Source: Micrococcales bacterium
GTDB lineage: Bacteria > Actinomycetota > Actinomycetes > S36-B12 > UBA10799
Length of the DNA stretch: 64,000 nucleotides
Assembly (NCBI GenBank): GCA_016703125.1
Contig: JADJCR010000004.1
Coordinates: 372,001 to 436,000 of the forward strand
Direction of reading: 5' to 3'
A model generated the notes under the pieces. That model saw nothing but the letters and a program-made list of their open reading frames with translations. It did not search any database and was not told the DNA's origin. Both the position numbers and the translations under genes were made by a program. Numbering within the stretch: the first letter of the stretch is position 1; every line of letters starts with the position of its first letter. Shown here in pieces: positions 1 to 8,879 of this stretch.

Positions 1-722
1 ACATCGTCGACGAGATCCACGGGGTCTGGGGCCGTCTCCGGGGCGCCCGCCACCACGAGGGTGACCTCCCCGAGAAGATCCCCGGCCCGCGGCACGAGTT
101 CTGCCGCCGTGCCCCTCAGCACCTCCTCGTAGGTCTTGGTCAGCTCGCGGCACAACGCGACCTGCCGGTCCTGGCCGAAGAACTCCGCGATGTCCGCCAG
201 GCAGTCCTGGGTGCGTCGGGGACTCTCGAAGAAGACCATCGTCCGCGGTTCGGCGACCAGGGCCCGCAGTCGCTGGCGCCGCTGCCCGGGGCGGCGGGGC
301 AGGAAACCCTCGAAGCAGAACCGGTCGGACGGCAGGCCGCTGAGAACCAAGGCCGTGGTCACCGCGCTCGGCCCGGGCAGGCACGTGACCGGCAACCCCC
401 GAGCAATGCAGGCGCGAACGGCCGCCAACCCCGGGTCGCTGACCGACGGCATGCCCGCATCGGTGACCACCAGGACCCGCAACCCGTCCGCCACCTGCGC
501 AGCGATCATCTCCGCGCGCTGGGATTCCACCGCGTCGTAGTGGGAGATGACCTTGCCGCCGATCCGGATCCCGAGGTCGGCGGCCAGCCTCCGGGCACGA
601 CGAGTGTCCTCGGCCGCCACGACGTCGGCGGTGGCCAACGCATCACGCAACCGAGCCGAGGCATCCGCCGGGTCGCCGAGCGGGGTCGCGGCTACGAGCA
701 GGATGCCGTCTCCTCCGGACAC
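1..722 (-). CDS. rsmI: 16S rRNA (cytidine-1402-2'-O)-methyltransferase RsmI, C-terminus cut by the window edge
   Basis: The minus-strand translation reads as an RsmI/YraL tetrapyrrole-methylase-family protein. It opens with a glycine-rich segment (SGGDGILLVAATPLGDPAD), followed by AAEDTRRARRL, a TDAGMPSVSDPG motif and the LPGPSAVTTAL segment typical of the SAM-binding fold. RsmI 2'-O-methylates C1402 in the 16S rRNA decoding centre. The GTG start at 722 is preceded by a strong AAGGAGG ribosome site. About 240 codons are visible of a usual 280-290. It is divergent from pmt, with only 11 bp between the two starts, an arrangement also seen in mycobacteria. Confidence 0.9.
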   Translation of the reverse strand, partial: MSGGDGILLVAATPLGDPADASARLRDALATADVVAAEDTRRARRLAADLGIRIGGKVISHYDAVESQRAEMIAAQVADGLRVLVVTDAGMPSVSDPGLAAVRACIARGLPVTCLPGPSAVTTALVLSGLPSDRFCFEGFLPRRPGQRRQRLRALVAEPRTMVFFESPRRTQDCLADIAEFFGQDRQVALCRELTKTYEEVLRGTAAELVPRAGDLLGEVTLVVAGAPETAPDPVDLVDD

Positions 723-733
723 CGCACCTCCTT

Positions 734-2254
734 ATGCTGGCCCGCGTGAGCCTAACAACCGCGGCGCAACCGACGCAGGCCGCCGTGGCAGCGCCCCAGG
801 CGGGTCCCGCCGGTGGGTGGCGCGGGTGGCTGGGGCCGGTGCTCATGGGTGTCCTGGCGGCGCTGCTGCGACTGCCCAACCTCGGCCGTCCGCACGCGCT
901 GGTCTTCGACGAGACGTACTACGCCAAGGATGCGCTGGCCCTGCTGCTGTTCGGCCACGAGATGGACGCGAAGAAGAACGCCAACGAGACCTTGCTGGGA
1001 CTGGACGGCAACCTCGATGCGGCCCGGGAGATCTTCAAGGACTCCCCCTCCTACGTGGTGCACCCACCGTTCGGCAAGTGGGTGATCGCCGCCGGCGAGA
1101 AGGTGTTCGGGGCCGATCCCTTCGGGTGGCGGATCGCCGTGTGCGTGCTGGGGATCCTCTCGGTGGTCATGCTCGCGCGGATCGTGCGCCGCATGACGGG
1201 TTCGAACCTGCTGGGCACGATCGCCGGGTTCCTGCTGGCCATCGACGGCATGGCGATCGTCATGAGCCGGACCGCCCTGCTCGATGGGGTCCTGGCGTTC
1301 CTGGTGCTGGCCGCCTTCGGCGCGCTGCTGCTGGACCGCGACCGCACCCGCCGGCTCTGGCCCAAGCACAGCCTGCGGCCGTGGCGCTGGGCAGCCGCAG
1401 TGGCGCTGGGTCTGGCCTGCGGGGTCAAGTGGAGCGGCCTGTGGTTCGTGGTGGGCTTCGGTCTGCTCACGGTCTTCTGGGACCTCGGTATGCGACGGGA
1501 GCGCGGGGAACCCAACGCCTTCGTCCGCACCCTTCTGCGCGACGCCCTGCCTGCCGCCCTGGTCATCCTGCCGATGGCCTTGCTCGCGTATCTGGCCACC
1601 TGGTACGGGTGGTTCACCAGCTCCGGATATCTGCGGACGTGGGCCGCCGACAACGGTGGCTACACCGGCGTGCAGGCCGCGCTGCGCTCCCTGGCGCACT
1701 ACCACGGGGAGGCCTACAAGTTCCACACCGGACTGACCACGGCGCACTCCTACCAGGCCAACGCCTGGGGCTGGCCGGTGCTGGCACGTCCCACGAGCTT
1801 CCACTACGAGTCCGAGGGCCTGGACTGCCGGGCCGACAGTTGTGCGCAGGAGGTCATCGCGCTCGGCAACCCGGTGATCTGGTGGGCTGCGGTGCTGGCG
1901 TTGTTCCACCAGGTGTGGCGCTGGGCGGCGGTGCGCGACTGGCGCGCCGGCGCGGTGCTGTGCGGGTTCCTCGCCGGCTGGGCACCGTGGCTGCTGTTCC
2001 AGCAACGCACCGTCTTCGCCTTCTACGCGGTCGTCTTCCTGCCCTTCATGATCACCGCACTGACCATGTCGCTGGGCACCATCCTGGGCACGGCATCCGA
2101 CACCCGGGAGCGCCGCGGCAACGCGGCCATCGCAGTGACCACGCTCCTGCTACTGGCGCTGGTGGCGGCCTGGTGGTTCTACCCGGTCTGGACCGCCGAG
2201 GTGATCACGTACCGGGAATGGCAGATGCGGATGTGGCTGCCGACCTGGGTGTGA
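734..2254 (+). CDS. pmt: polyprenyl-phosphate-mannose protein O-mannosyltransferase (Pmt)
   Basis: This 506-residue multi-spanning membrane protein belongs to the PMT (GT39) family, which moves mannose from polyprenyl-phosphate-mannose onto Ser/Thr of proteins being exported. The first extracytoplasmic loop carries the family DE motif in LVFDETYYAKDAL, near residue 55. The rest is a series of hydrophobic segments with a large polar loop, around residues 290-370, and a conserved C-terminal FYAVVFLPF segment. The length matches actinobacterial Pmt. The gene is divergent from rsmI. An in-frame GTG at 746 is an alternative start; neither start has a convincing ribosome site. Confidence 0.93.
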   Translation: MLARVSLTTAAQPTQAAVAAPQAGPAGGWRGWLGPVLMGVLAALLRLPNLGRPHALVFDETYYAKDALALLLFGHEMDAKKNANETLLGLDGNLDAAREIFKDSPSYVVHPPFGKWVIAAGEKVFGADPFGWRIAVCVLGILSVVMLARIVRRMTGSNLLGTIAGFLLAIDGMAIVMSRTALLDGVLAFLVLAAFGALLLDRDRTRRLWPKHSLRPWRWAAAVALGLACGVKWSGLWFVVGFGLLTVFWDLGMRRERGEPNAFVRTLLRDALPAALVILPMALLAYLATWYGWFTSSGYLRTWAADNGGYTGVQAALRSLAHYHGEAYKFHTGLTTAHSYQANAWGWPVLARPTSFHYESEGLDCRADSCAQEVIALGNPVIWWAAVLALFHQVWRWAAVRDWRAGAVLCGFLAGWAPWLLFQQRTVFAFYAVVFLPFMITALTMSLGTILGTASDTRERRGNAAIAVTTLLLLALVAAWWFYPVWTAEVITYREWQMRMWLPTWV

Positions 2255-2298
2255 GCGCCGTGGAGGTCCCGCCCGCGGGTGCGGCGTGCCACATGCGG

Positions 2299-2334
2299 AA
2301 GTCCCCGGCCCGCCTGCGGATGGACCGGGGACTT
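2299..2334. terminator. hairpin terminator between pmt and tRNA-Ala
   Basis: A 10-bp perfect inverted repeat (AAGTCCCCGG / CCGGGGACTT) lies just after pmt and just beyond the 3' end of the minus-strand tRNA. It can act in both directions. It lacks a clear T tract. Confidence 0.6.
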
Positions 2335-2338
2335 CTGC

Positions 2339-2414
<76 letters not shown>

Positions 2415-2438
2415 GCGTGCACTCAGGGTAGCAACTGG

Positions 2439-3224
2439 CTACTCGTTGACCGCCCGGGCGGTCTGGTACTCGTGCGGGTACGCGTACTCGTCGAGACCGA
2501 GGTCGGATTCGGCGTCTTGACCGGCACGCAGCGCAGCGGCCTGCTCCAACATGCGCTCCGCGGTCCAGGGGTCGTCGGAGTCGATCTCGCGCGGCACTGC
2601 GGTGGCGCGCGGTGCCCGCATGTACGACGGCTCCGGCGACCTGATGGGCTCCCAGGTCTCGCGCTGTCGGCTCGCCTCGGCCGGCGCGGTCCCGGACTGA
2701 TCGCGGTGGCGCCGGGACTCGGCGGCCTGCGCCCGGGCACGGGACTGGGCCCTCACCAGGTACAGGTACCCGCCGAGGGCGCCGGTGGCGACGACCGCCA
2801 GCGGCAGCGGCGTGACGCCCATCATCGCGCCGGCGACCAGCAGGACGGTGACGACTGCGAGCACCGCGACGATGCGGCGCCGGCGCACGGCCGCGGCGAG
2901 GGTGGCCTGCTGGCGCATCTGCTGCACGCGGGCCCGCTGACGGTGACCGTCCTCTGCGGTGCCGACAAACGGGTCTATCCCCAGATCCAGGTGCCGGTCG
3001 ATGGCGGCGTCGGCAGGCGCGGTGTCCACCCGACTGGCGCGCCGACCCGGCATGGCGGCCACGTCATGCGACCGGTGACGGCGCACGGAGACCGAACGGA
3101 GGGAGCGGCGGAAGCGCTGCGTGGTGCGGGCGTCGCGGTACTTGTCCGACGTCCCGAGCCAGCGGGGAAGGAGAACGACCGCCCACATAGCGATGACTGC
3201 GGCGTAGAGAAGGCCTGTGAGCAC
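2439..3224 (-). CDS. glpR: GlpR/SepX-type membrane protein of the divisome
   Basis: A 261-residue membrane protein with one N-terminal transmembrane helix (residues 1-22, containing LLYAAVIAMWAVVLLP), an Arg-rich cytoplasmic part, two adjacent helices at about 115-160, and an acidic, Tyr-containing tail. This layout, and its place as last gene of galU-glp-rimJ-glpR, match GlpR of corynebacteria and SepX of Streptomyces. GlpR is the membrane receptor for the gephyrin-like protein Glp, and SepX supports FtsZ-dependent division. The start is GTG, 5 bp after the rimJ-like stop, so the genes are probably co-translated. The family assignment rests on architecture plus synteny. Confidence 0.82.
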   Translation of the reverse strand: MLTGLLYAAVIAMWAVVLLPRWLGTSDKYRDARTTQRFRRSLRSVSVRRHRSHDVAAMPGRRASRVDTAPADAAIDRHLDLGIDPFVGTAEDGHRQRARVQQMRQQATLAAAVRRRRIVAVLAVVTVLLVAGAMMGVTPLPLAVVATGALGGYLYLVRAQSRARAQAAESRRHRDQSGTAPAEASRQRETWEPIRSPEPSYMRAPRATAVPREIDSDDPWTAERMLEQAAALRAGQDAESDLGLDEYAYPHEYQTARAVNE

Positions 3225-3229
3225 GGGCT

Positions 3230-3892
3230 TTAGCCTACGGTCCGGCCACCACCGGATCCCGGATTTGACCGGCGTGTTCGGGGGTTGATGCCCTTCGGTT
3301 CGCCGTACAGGCGCGCGAATCGGTCGGCCAGTGGTTCGTTGACCTCCTCCACGGTCAGCGCGTACGAGACGTGGTCGCGCCAGTCGCCGTCGATGTGCAG
3401 GTAGCGCTCGCGCAGGCCTTCGTAGCGGAATCCGACCTTCTCCTCGACCCGGATACTGGGACCGTTCTCGGGGCGGATGTTGATCTCGATGCGGTGCAGG
3501 CCACTGGCGAAGCAGTGGTCGGTGGTCATGGCCACGGCCATCGGCATGACACCACTGCCGGCGGCCGCCCGGTCAATCCAGTAACCGATGTGCCCGCCGC
3601 GCAGAGAGCCGAAGTGGATACTGCCGACGGTGACCTGCCCGCAGAACGCCCCGTCCACATCCAGCGCGAACGGCATCGTGGTCCCCGCCCGGGCCGACGT
3701 GCGCAGAGCGCGGACCATCCCGCGGAAAGTGGTTGCGGCGTCGGATGCTCCGGGAGGCAACGTGGCATCCCACGGTCGTAGCCAGTCGACGTTGCGGGCC
3801 CGCACTGCCTGCCATGCCTGCCGGTCGTGGTTGTTGATGGGCCGCAGGCGCACGTGTCCGCGTTCCAGCGTCGCCAGCCACAGGCGGCTCAT
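3230..3892 (-). CDS. rimJ: GNAT acetyltransferase, RimJ/RimL type
   Basis: A 220-residue GNAT-fold protein resembling RimJ/RimL N-alpha-acetyltransferases that modify ribosomal proteins. Family segments visible are LRPINNHDRQAW near the N-terminus, GQVTVGSIHFGSLRGGHIGY in the central sheet, and NIRPENGPSIRVEEKVGFRYEG, the usual acetyl-CoA/beta-bulge and C-terminal signature. Its start overlaps the glp stop by 4 bp (ATGA), which indicates translational coupling. The same gene sits between glp and glpR in mycobacteria and corynebacteria. Its substrate cannot be told from sequence. Confidence 0.85.
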   Translation of the reverse strand: MSRLWLATLERGHVRLRPINNHDRQAWQAVRARNVDWLRPWDATLPPGASDAATTFRGMVRALRTSARAGTTMPFALDVDGAFCGQVTVGSIHFGSLRGGHIGYWIDRAAAGSGVMPMAVAMTTDHCFASGLHRIEINIRPENGPSIRVEEKVGFRYEGLRERYLHIDGDWRDHVSYALTVEEVNEPLADRFARLYGEPKGINPRTRRSNPGSGGGRTVG

Positions 3893-5073
3893 CCGTGCTC
3901 CAACCTCATCGCCATCACAGTCTCGCCCTTGTGCAGATCCACGTGCGGTGGCGCAACCACCGCCAGGGCGTTGGCCCTGGTCAACGCCCGCACCCCCTCG
4001 CCGACCGGGGCCGCCGTGCCGTCCACGACGGCCACCGGCACCAGTGTGGTCACGTCCGGCTCACCGCTGACCGCCTCGGTCAGTTCGACCGGTTCCCGGG
4101 CCGGGAAGACCTCCGCATGCCCCATGAGGCGCCGGATGACCGGCCGGACGAACAACTCGAAGCCGACGAACGCCGCCGTGGGTTCGCCGGGCAGCGCGAT
4201 CAGTGGCACGTTGGACGATCCCAGCGAGCCGGTGCCCTGCACCCGCCCCGGCGACATCGCCACGAATGCGAAGTCGACGGTGCCCATCGTGGCCAGTACC
4301 GGCCGCAGGACGTCGTCGGGCTCGGTGCCGATCCCGCCGGTGGTCACCACCATGTCGGCGCGGCCCAGTTGATCGTCGAGGATCTTGCGCAACCGCACCG
4401 GGTCATCTGCGACCGGGCCCACCCGGTAGGACAGCGCTCCGGCCTCGACCACCGCACAGGCCATCGACACCCCGTTGACGTCGGGTTTGGCGCGCGGGTC
4501 CGCGGGCATCAGGCGCACCCGACCGGTGTCGTACAACTCCGAGCCGGTCGTCAGCACAGCGATCCGGGGGCGCGGATAGGCGGGAACCTTGCCAATCCCG
4601 ATCGCGGCGAGCAGTGCGACCTCCCGTGAGCCCAGCACCTGCCCCACGGACAGCAGCGTGGTGCCGCGCTTGACCTGGCTGCCGGCCAGCGCCACGTTCT
4701 CCGCCCGGACCACGGCGCGCCCCACCCGCACGATCGGCGCCCCACGATCCGTGTACTCGGCGGGGACGACGCAGTCAGAACCGTAGGGCAGCGGCGAGCC
4801 GACCCCCACCGGCACCAGGCAGCCGGGGGCCAAGGGGGCGCCCACCGGCAATTCCCGCAGCGCCAGCACCGCCTGCGGTGACGCCATGGCGATGTCCCCG
4901 GAACGCGCCGCGTACCCGACCACCGCACTGGTGTGGAACGCCGGCACGTCCGTCGGTGCGGCCACGTCCGCAGCCAGCACACAGCCATTGGCATCCAGCA
5001 ATGGCAGAGCCAGTGGCTCCAGGGGCCTGACCCGGCCCATCACCATCTGCAGATGCTCGGCAAGGCTGCGCAT
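3889..5073 (-). CDS. glp: Glp, gephyrin-like MoeA paralogue with degenerate active site
   Basis: A 394-residue MoeA/gephyrin-E-domain protein. The fold is well conserved: GSDCVVPAEYT at about residue 98, LTTGSEL with the conserved Glu at 179, TTGGIG at 245, and LPGEPTAAFVGFELFVRP at 294. The usual MoeA segment with the catalytic Asp (DNSAMDGYA in active enzymes) is changed here to HTSAVVGYA (His47), and GGVSVGDYD is changed to GGIGTEPDD. These losses suggest it does not insert molybdate. Its place between galU and rimJ-glpR fits Glp, which binds FtsZ in corynebacteria. It overlaps the galU stop at position 5073. Confidence 0.85.
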   Translation of the reverse strand: MRSLAEHLQMVMGRVRPLEPLALPLLDANGCVLAADVAAPTDVPAFHTSAVVGYAARSGDIAMASPQAVLALRELPVGAPLAPGCLVPVGVGSPLPYGSDCVVPAEYTDRGAPIVRVGRAVVRAENVALAGSQVKRGTTLLSVGQVLGSREVALLAAIGIGKVPAYPRPRIAVLTTGSELYDTGRVRLMPADPRAKPDVNGVSMACAVVEAGALSYRVGPVADDPVRLRKILDDQLGRADMVVTTGGIGTEPDDVLRPVLATMGTVDFAFVAMSPGRVQGTGSLGSSNVPLIALPGEPTAAFVGFELFVRPVIRRLMGHAEVFPAREPVELTEAVSGEPDVTTLVPVAVVDGTAAPVGEGVRALTRANALAVVAPPHVDLHKGETVMAMRLEHG

Positions 5074-5984
5074 CAGTCCTCCGCGAACTCCTTGGACGCC
5101 ACGAACTCGCGCAGCCAGGCACGGAAGTCGGGGCCAAGGTCTTCACGGGCACTGGCAAGCCGCACAGTGGCCTGCAAGTAGGACTGCTTGTCGCCAGTGT
5201 CGTAGCGGCGACCTTTGAAGACGACGCCGTGGACCCCGCCGCCGTCAGCCGGGTCCATGCCGGCCAGGGTCTTCAGCGCGTCGGTGAGCTGGATCTCGTC
5301 GCCGCGGCCCGGCGGGGTCGTGCGCAGGACGTCGAACACCGCCGGATCGAGCACGTACCGGCCGATCACCGCGAGGTTGGACGGTGCCGCGGCGGTGTCG
5401 GGCTTCTCGACCAGGTCGGTGATCCGCACCGCGGCCGACCTTGGTACCGGCCTGACTGCCGCGCATCCGTAGAGGTGGATCTGGGACTCGTGCACCTCCA
5501 TCAGGCACAGCACGCTGCCCCCGAGCTCCTCGCGGACCTTGAGCATCTCTGCCAACACGTAGTTGCGCGTGTCGATCAAGTCGTCGCCGAGCAGGACCGC
5601 GAAGGGCTCGTCACCGACATGCATGTCCGCGCACAGCACGGCATGCCCGAGGCCGCGCGGCTCGCCCTGCCGCGTGTAGTGCACCTGCGCGAGTTCGGCC
5701 GCCTCCATCACGGTGGCCAGGCGGTCGTGATCGTTCTTCGTGGACAGGGTGCGTTCCAGCATCGGGGCCCGATCGAAATGATCCTCCAGGGTCGACTTGT
5801 TGCGTCCCGTGATGATCAGCACATCGTCCAGCCCGGCCTCCACAGCCTCCTCCACCACGTACTGGATGGCGGGCCGGTCGACCACGGGCAGCATCTCTTT
5901 GGGGGTGGCTTTCGTGGCTGGGAGGAACCGCGTCCCCAGCCCTGCCGCCGGCACCACCGCCTTCGTCACACGATCTCTCGACAT
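5073..5984 (-). CDS. galU: UTP-glucose-1-phosphate uridylyltransferase
   Basis: A 303-residue GalU that makes UDP-glucose for cell-wall and glycan synthesis. The nucleotide-binding N-terminus reads KAVVPAAGLGTRFLPATKATPKEML. The sugar-phosphate region includes the LVEKPD and NLAVIGRYVL segments, and KGRRYDTGDK lies near the C-terminus. It is the first gene of the galU-glp-rimJ-glpR operon. A TAGGGT box lies 6 bp before the ATG, suggesting a leaderless message. Confidence 0.95.
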   Translation of the reverse strand: MSRDRVTKAVVPAAGLGTRFLPATKATPKEMLPVVDRPAIQYVVEEAVEAGLDDVLIITGRNKSTLEDHFDRAPMLERTLSTKNDHDRLATVMEAAELAQVHYTRQGEPRGLGHAVLCADMHVGDEPFAVLLGDDLIDTRNYVLAEMLKVREELGGSVLCLMEVHESQIHLYGCAAVRPVPRSAAVRITDLVEKPDTAAAPSNLAVIGRYVLDPAVFDVLRTTPPGRGDEIQLTDALKTLAGMDPADGGGVHGVVFKGRRYDTGDKQSYLQATVRLASAREDLGPDFRAWLREFVASKEFAED

Positions 5985-5990
5985 GCCACG

Positions 5991-5996
5991 ACCCTA
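5991..5996 (-). promoter_or_regulatory. -10 box of galU, leaderless spacing
   Basis: TAGGGT on the minus strand ends 6 bp before the galU ATG and fits the actinobacterial TAnnnT -10 consensus. Positions 5997-6125 hold no gene I can support. Confidence 0.5.
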
Positions 5997-6125
5997 GTGC
6001 GAAAGGCGTGCGTCAGGAGTCATCGGCGTTGCGCAGCGTAGTCACCGCCCGGAGGCCGCGCGACCAGATGGTGGCGTCCTGCAGTTGGTGCTGGTCACTT
6101 CGCAGAAGCGGACGCGCGGACAGCC

Positions 6126-6863
6126 TCAGGCGTCCCGGCGACGAAGGAGCACGAACCCGAGCACCAGCAGAGCCACCATCCACGCCCCCCAGACGCCCAC
6201 CGAAAGGGCCACGTCCTCGCCGCTGAACCACGTCTGCATGGACCACAGCGGAAGCACCTGCGGCAGCCATTCAACCCGCCCGCCGAGGATCGCTATCAGC
6301 GCCGTCTCCACCAAAGACAGCAGCAACGGCCCGATGATCCCCAGGGGGTGGTTGCGGGTGATCAAAGTCAGGCAGAAGGCCAAGACCGCGTAGGTGAGGA
6401 CAAAGACCGGCATCTGCCAAAGGGCGTCGGGCCACGTGATCGCCGGGTCCCCGAGAGCAGCGGTGTCCGTGGAGCCCAGAGCCACGAGCAAGCCGTACGA
6501 GGCGGCCACCGCAACGGCGAGCACCAGCAGGGGGATGAACAGCGTCGTGAGCAACTTCGCGAAGAAGACCCCCGTGCGCCGGGGGAATGCCGTGAGGGTC
6601 AACCGGATCGTGCCATACCGGTACTCATGACCGAAAGCCATCGCACCGAGGCTGGCCACCAGGACCATCACGATGGGGTTGCCGAGCACCGACTGCGACA
6701 CCACCTCGGCCGCCGGCACCTTCACCGGGTTCCCGTCGGCGTCGGTCCCGGCGATGCTGATCAGGTAGGAGAACCCCACGACGGACAGGATCACGAACAG
6801 CGAGGTGATCCACGTCGTGCGGATGCTGCGGGCACGACGCCATTCGTACGTCAACAGATCCAT
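6126..6863 (-). CDS. ABC-2 type transporter permease
   Basis: A 245-residue integral membrane protein with about six hydrophobic segments. It begins with a short cytoplasmic stretch containing WRRARSIRTTWI, and carries the FGHEYRYGTIRLTLTAFPRR signature seen in ABC-2 permeases between helices 2 and 3. Its start overlaps the stop of the upstream ATPase gene, so the pair is translated together and forms an efflux-type transporter. The substrate is unknown. It ends in a short basic tail. Confidence 0.88.
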   Translation of the reverse strand: MDLLTYEWRRARSIRTTWITSLFVILSVVGFSYLISIAGTDADGNPVKVPAAEVVSQSVLGNPIVMVLVASLGAMAFGHEYRYGTIRLTLTAFPRRTGVFFAKLLTTLFIPLLVLAVAVAASYGLLVALGSTDTAALGDPAITWPDALWQMPVFVLTYAVLAFCLTLITRNHPLGIIGPLLLSLVETALIAILGGRVEWLPQVLPLWSMQTWFSGEDVALSVGVWGAWMVALLVLGFVLLRRRDA

Positions 6864-7780
6864 CAGGCCATCCCTCCGATCTGGAACTCCTGGCCCGACT
6901 CCGTGAGTTCGAGGAAGGCTTGCTCCAGGCTCGCGGTGCGCTTGGTGAGGTCGGCCACGGGGACCTGGTGCCGGAAGGCGATGTCGCCGATCTGGTCGGT
7001 CGACAGGCCCGTGACGGCCACGCCGTCGGGCGGTTCTGGTCGGGGCTGCAGACCGGGCACCTCCTCGGCCAGTGCCCCGACCATCTCATCGATGCGCGGA
7101 GAGCGGATCAGCACGTCGTTGCTGGTCGATCGGTTGACGAAGTCGCCGACCGATTCGTCGGCCAGCAGTCGTCCTTTGGCGATGACCACGACGTGGTCGG
7201 CCATGATCTCCATCTCGCTGAGCAAGTGGCTGGACACGAGGACGCTGCGGCCCTGCGACGCGTAATGCTTGAGGTAGTCGCGCAGCCAGTGGATCGACTG
7301 CGGGTCCAGCCCGTTGGCCGGCTCGTCGAGCAGGAGTACCTGCGGTTCGGCCAGGATCGCCGAGGCCAGACCCAGCCTCTGGCCCATTCCCAGCGAGAAG
7401 CCCTTGGGGCGCTTCTTGGCCACGGACTCGAGGCCCATCAGTGCGATGACCTCGTCGACGCGTTTGCGGCGGGTGCGACTGGCCGCGGCCAGCATCCGCA
7501 GGTGTGCTCGCGCCGAGCGGTTGGGGTGGAAGAACTTGGCGTCGAGGTGCGCACCGACCACCTTGGGTGCGTGCCTGTGCAGGTCCAGGGGTTTGCCGTC
7601 CCACAGCGTGACGCCGCGACCGTGATCCAGGCCGAGCATGAGTCGCAGGGTGGTGGACTTGCCCGAACCGTTGGGGCCCAGGAAGCCGGTGACCTGCCCT
7701 GGCCGGACCTGGAAACTCAGGTCGTCCACCGCGACCGTGCTCCCGTAGGTCTTGTGCAGATTGGACGCCGTGACGATCAC
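6863..7780 (-). CDS. ABC transporter ATP-binding protein
   Basis: A 305-residue ATPase of the ABC-2 exporter class. Walker A is GPNGSGKST, the signature loop is SLGMGQRLGLA (a relaxed LSGGQ), Walker B is LLLDEPANGLDP, and the H-loop is SSHLL. A C-terminal extension of about 90 residues is usual for this subclass. I place the start at GTG 7780, behind a GGGAGG ribosome site. The frame is open upstream to 7945, but that extension has no domain and crosses the probable promoter. Confidence 0.92.
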   Translation of the reverse strand: MIVTASNLHKTYGSTVAVDDLSFQVRPGQVTGFLGPNGSGKSTTLRLMLGLDHGRGVTLWDGKPLDLHRHAPKVVGAHLDAKFFHPNRSARAHLRMLAAASRTRRKRVDEVIALMGLESVAKKRPKGFSLGMGQRLGLASAILAEPQVLLLDEPANGLDPQSIHWLRDYLKHYASQGRSVLVSSHLLSEMEIMADHVVVIAKGRLLADESVGDFVNRSTSNDVLIRSPRIDEMVGALAEEVPGLQPRPEPPDGVAVTGLSTDQIGDIAFRHQVPVADLTKRTASLEQAFLELTESGQEFQIGGMA

Positions 7781-7937
7781 GCAGCACCCCTCCCGGTCGG
7801 CGTGGACTGACGCGCTCGACGCTATCGGACACCTTCCGGAGGACTCGACGGCGAGGCCGGTGGGCGCCCCTCGTGGTGCCTGGCCAGTGGGTTCTTGCGA
7901 AGATGGTCGTGAGACGCGAAACCCCCGGAAGGTATGC

Positions 7938-8231
7938 ATGCCCACCTACGTGTACAAATGCCGGGACTGCGAGCACCGGTTCGAAGAAGCCCATGGCTTC
8001 CACGACGATCCAGTTCAGATCTGCCCCGAATGCGGTGGACAGGTCCAGCGAGTGATCGGCAACGTCGGCGTGACGTTCAAGGGGTCGGGGTTCTACCGCA
8101 CGGACTCCCGCACCGCGAAGAGTCCCTCGACGAGCGCGAAGCCTGCGGAGAAGAAGAGCACCACGGACTCGACCAAGAGCACCACGAAGGCAGCCGGGTC
8201 GACCGGCGGCGGGTCATCCACAGCATCCTGA
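7938..8231 (+). CDS. FmdB-family zinc-ribbon protein
   Basis: A 97-residue protein with an N-terminal zinc ribbon: two CxxC pairs (CRDC near residue 8 and CPEC near residue 33), followed by the family segment GNVGVTFKGSGFYRTD. The tail is low-complexity Ser/Thr/Lys/Gly. FmdB-like proteins are proposed regulators, but their role is not established. The start ATG follows a GGAAGG ribosome site. An out-of-frame ATG lies 4 bp upstream. Confidence 0.88.
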   Translation: MPTYVYKCRDCEHRFEEAHGFHDDPVQICPECGGQVQRVIGNVGVTFKGSGFYRTDSRTAKSPSTSAKPAEKKSTTDSTKSTTKAAGSTGGGSSTAS

Positions 8232-8269
8232 CCTGTGGATGGCGGCGGCGGGATGTCCGGTCCCGCTCC

Positions 8270-8275
8270 TAGGGT
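8270..8275 (+). promoter_or_regulatory. -10 box, leaderless spacing
   Basis: TAGGGT ends 6 bp before the ATG at 8282, with no ribosome site in between. Confidence 0.5.
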
Positions 8276-8281
8276 CGGCGC

Positions 8282-8869
8282 ATGGTCATCTCCTCTTGGC
8301 GCCTGCAGCGCCGCTGGCGTCGTCTGCAGCGGCCGGTGGCAACGATCCTCATCGCCCTCGGTGGGGTGCTGCTGTGGGCTCGCAGCAACACCCCACCTGC
8401 GACCACGCCCACCGTGGTTGCGGTGGCGGATGTCGCGGCAGGTGAGATCGTCGAGGCCGCGGACGTGACCGTGGTCGCCTGGCCGGCAGACTCCCACCCA
8501 CCGCCGGCGGCCACCAGCGTGGAGCCCATCGTGGGCCGGCGGGCGACAGCCGCCATCCGTGCCGGGGAACCCTTGACCGATCAGCGCGTCGTCGGCCCGT
8601 CCCTACTGGCCCGGGCCGGACCCGACGCGGTGGCCGTGGCCCTGCCGCCGGATCCGTTGTCCGGGTCGGGGCTGGTCCGAGCCGGGGACCGGGTGAATCT
8701 CATCGGTCGCACACAGTCCGGCACCACCCGGACCCTGGCGACGGCGGCGCCGGTGCTGACGGTCGCTGACCAGTCCGGAGCCGTCGTGGCGGTACCGGCA
8801 GCAGCGGTCGCGGACATCGTGGAGGCGGCCGCGACGGACACGATCGCGATGGTCCTGGCGCAGGCGTAG
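8282..8869 (+). CDS. SAF-domain (CpaB/RcpC-like) membrane-anchored protein
   Basis: A 195-residue protein with an N-terminal membrane anchor (about residues 18-32, ATILIALGGVLLWA) followed by a SAF domain. It contains VAVADVAAGEIVEAADVTVV and GRRATAAIRAGEPLTDQRV, the pattern of CpaB/RcpC, which stabilises Flp/tad pilus secretins. A second half around LVRAGDRVNLIG fits the CpaB C-terminal domain. No other tad genes are nearby, so a pilus role is only an inference. The message is probably leaderless. Confidence 0.75.
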   Translation: MVISSWRLQRRWRRLQRPVATILIALGGVLLWARSNTPPATTPTVVAVADVAAGEIVEAADVTVVAWPADSHPPPAATSVEPIVGRRATAAIRAGEPLTDQRVVGPSLLARAGPDAVAVALPPDPLSGSGLVRAGDRVNLIGRTQSGTTRTLATAAPVLTVADQSGAVVAVPAAAVADIVEAAATDTIAMVLAQA

Positions 8870-8872
8870 GGT
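8867..8872 (+). promoter_or_regulatory. -10 box of the ferritin gene, leaderless spacing
   Basis: TAGGGT overlaps the stop of the SAF-domain gene and ends 7 bp before the ferritin GTG start. This favours GTG 8880 over the out-of-frame ATG at 8873. Confidence 0.5.
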
Positions 8873-8879
8873 ATGGCTC

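Noticed and set aside
6013..6270. A possible 85-residue minus-strand gene between galU and the ABC permease
   Set aside because: It overlaps the start of the permease end, has no family match or ribosome site, and covers the galU promoter side only by chance.
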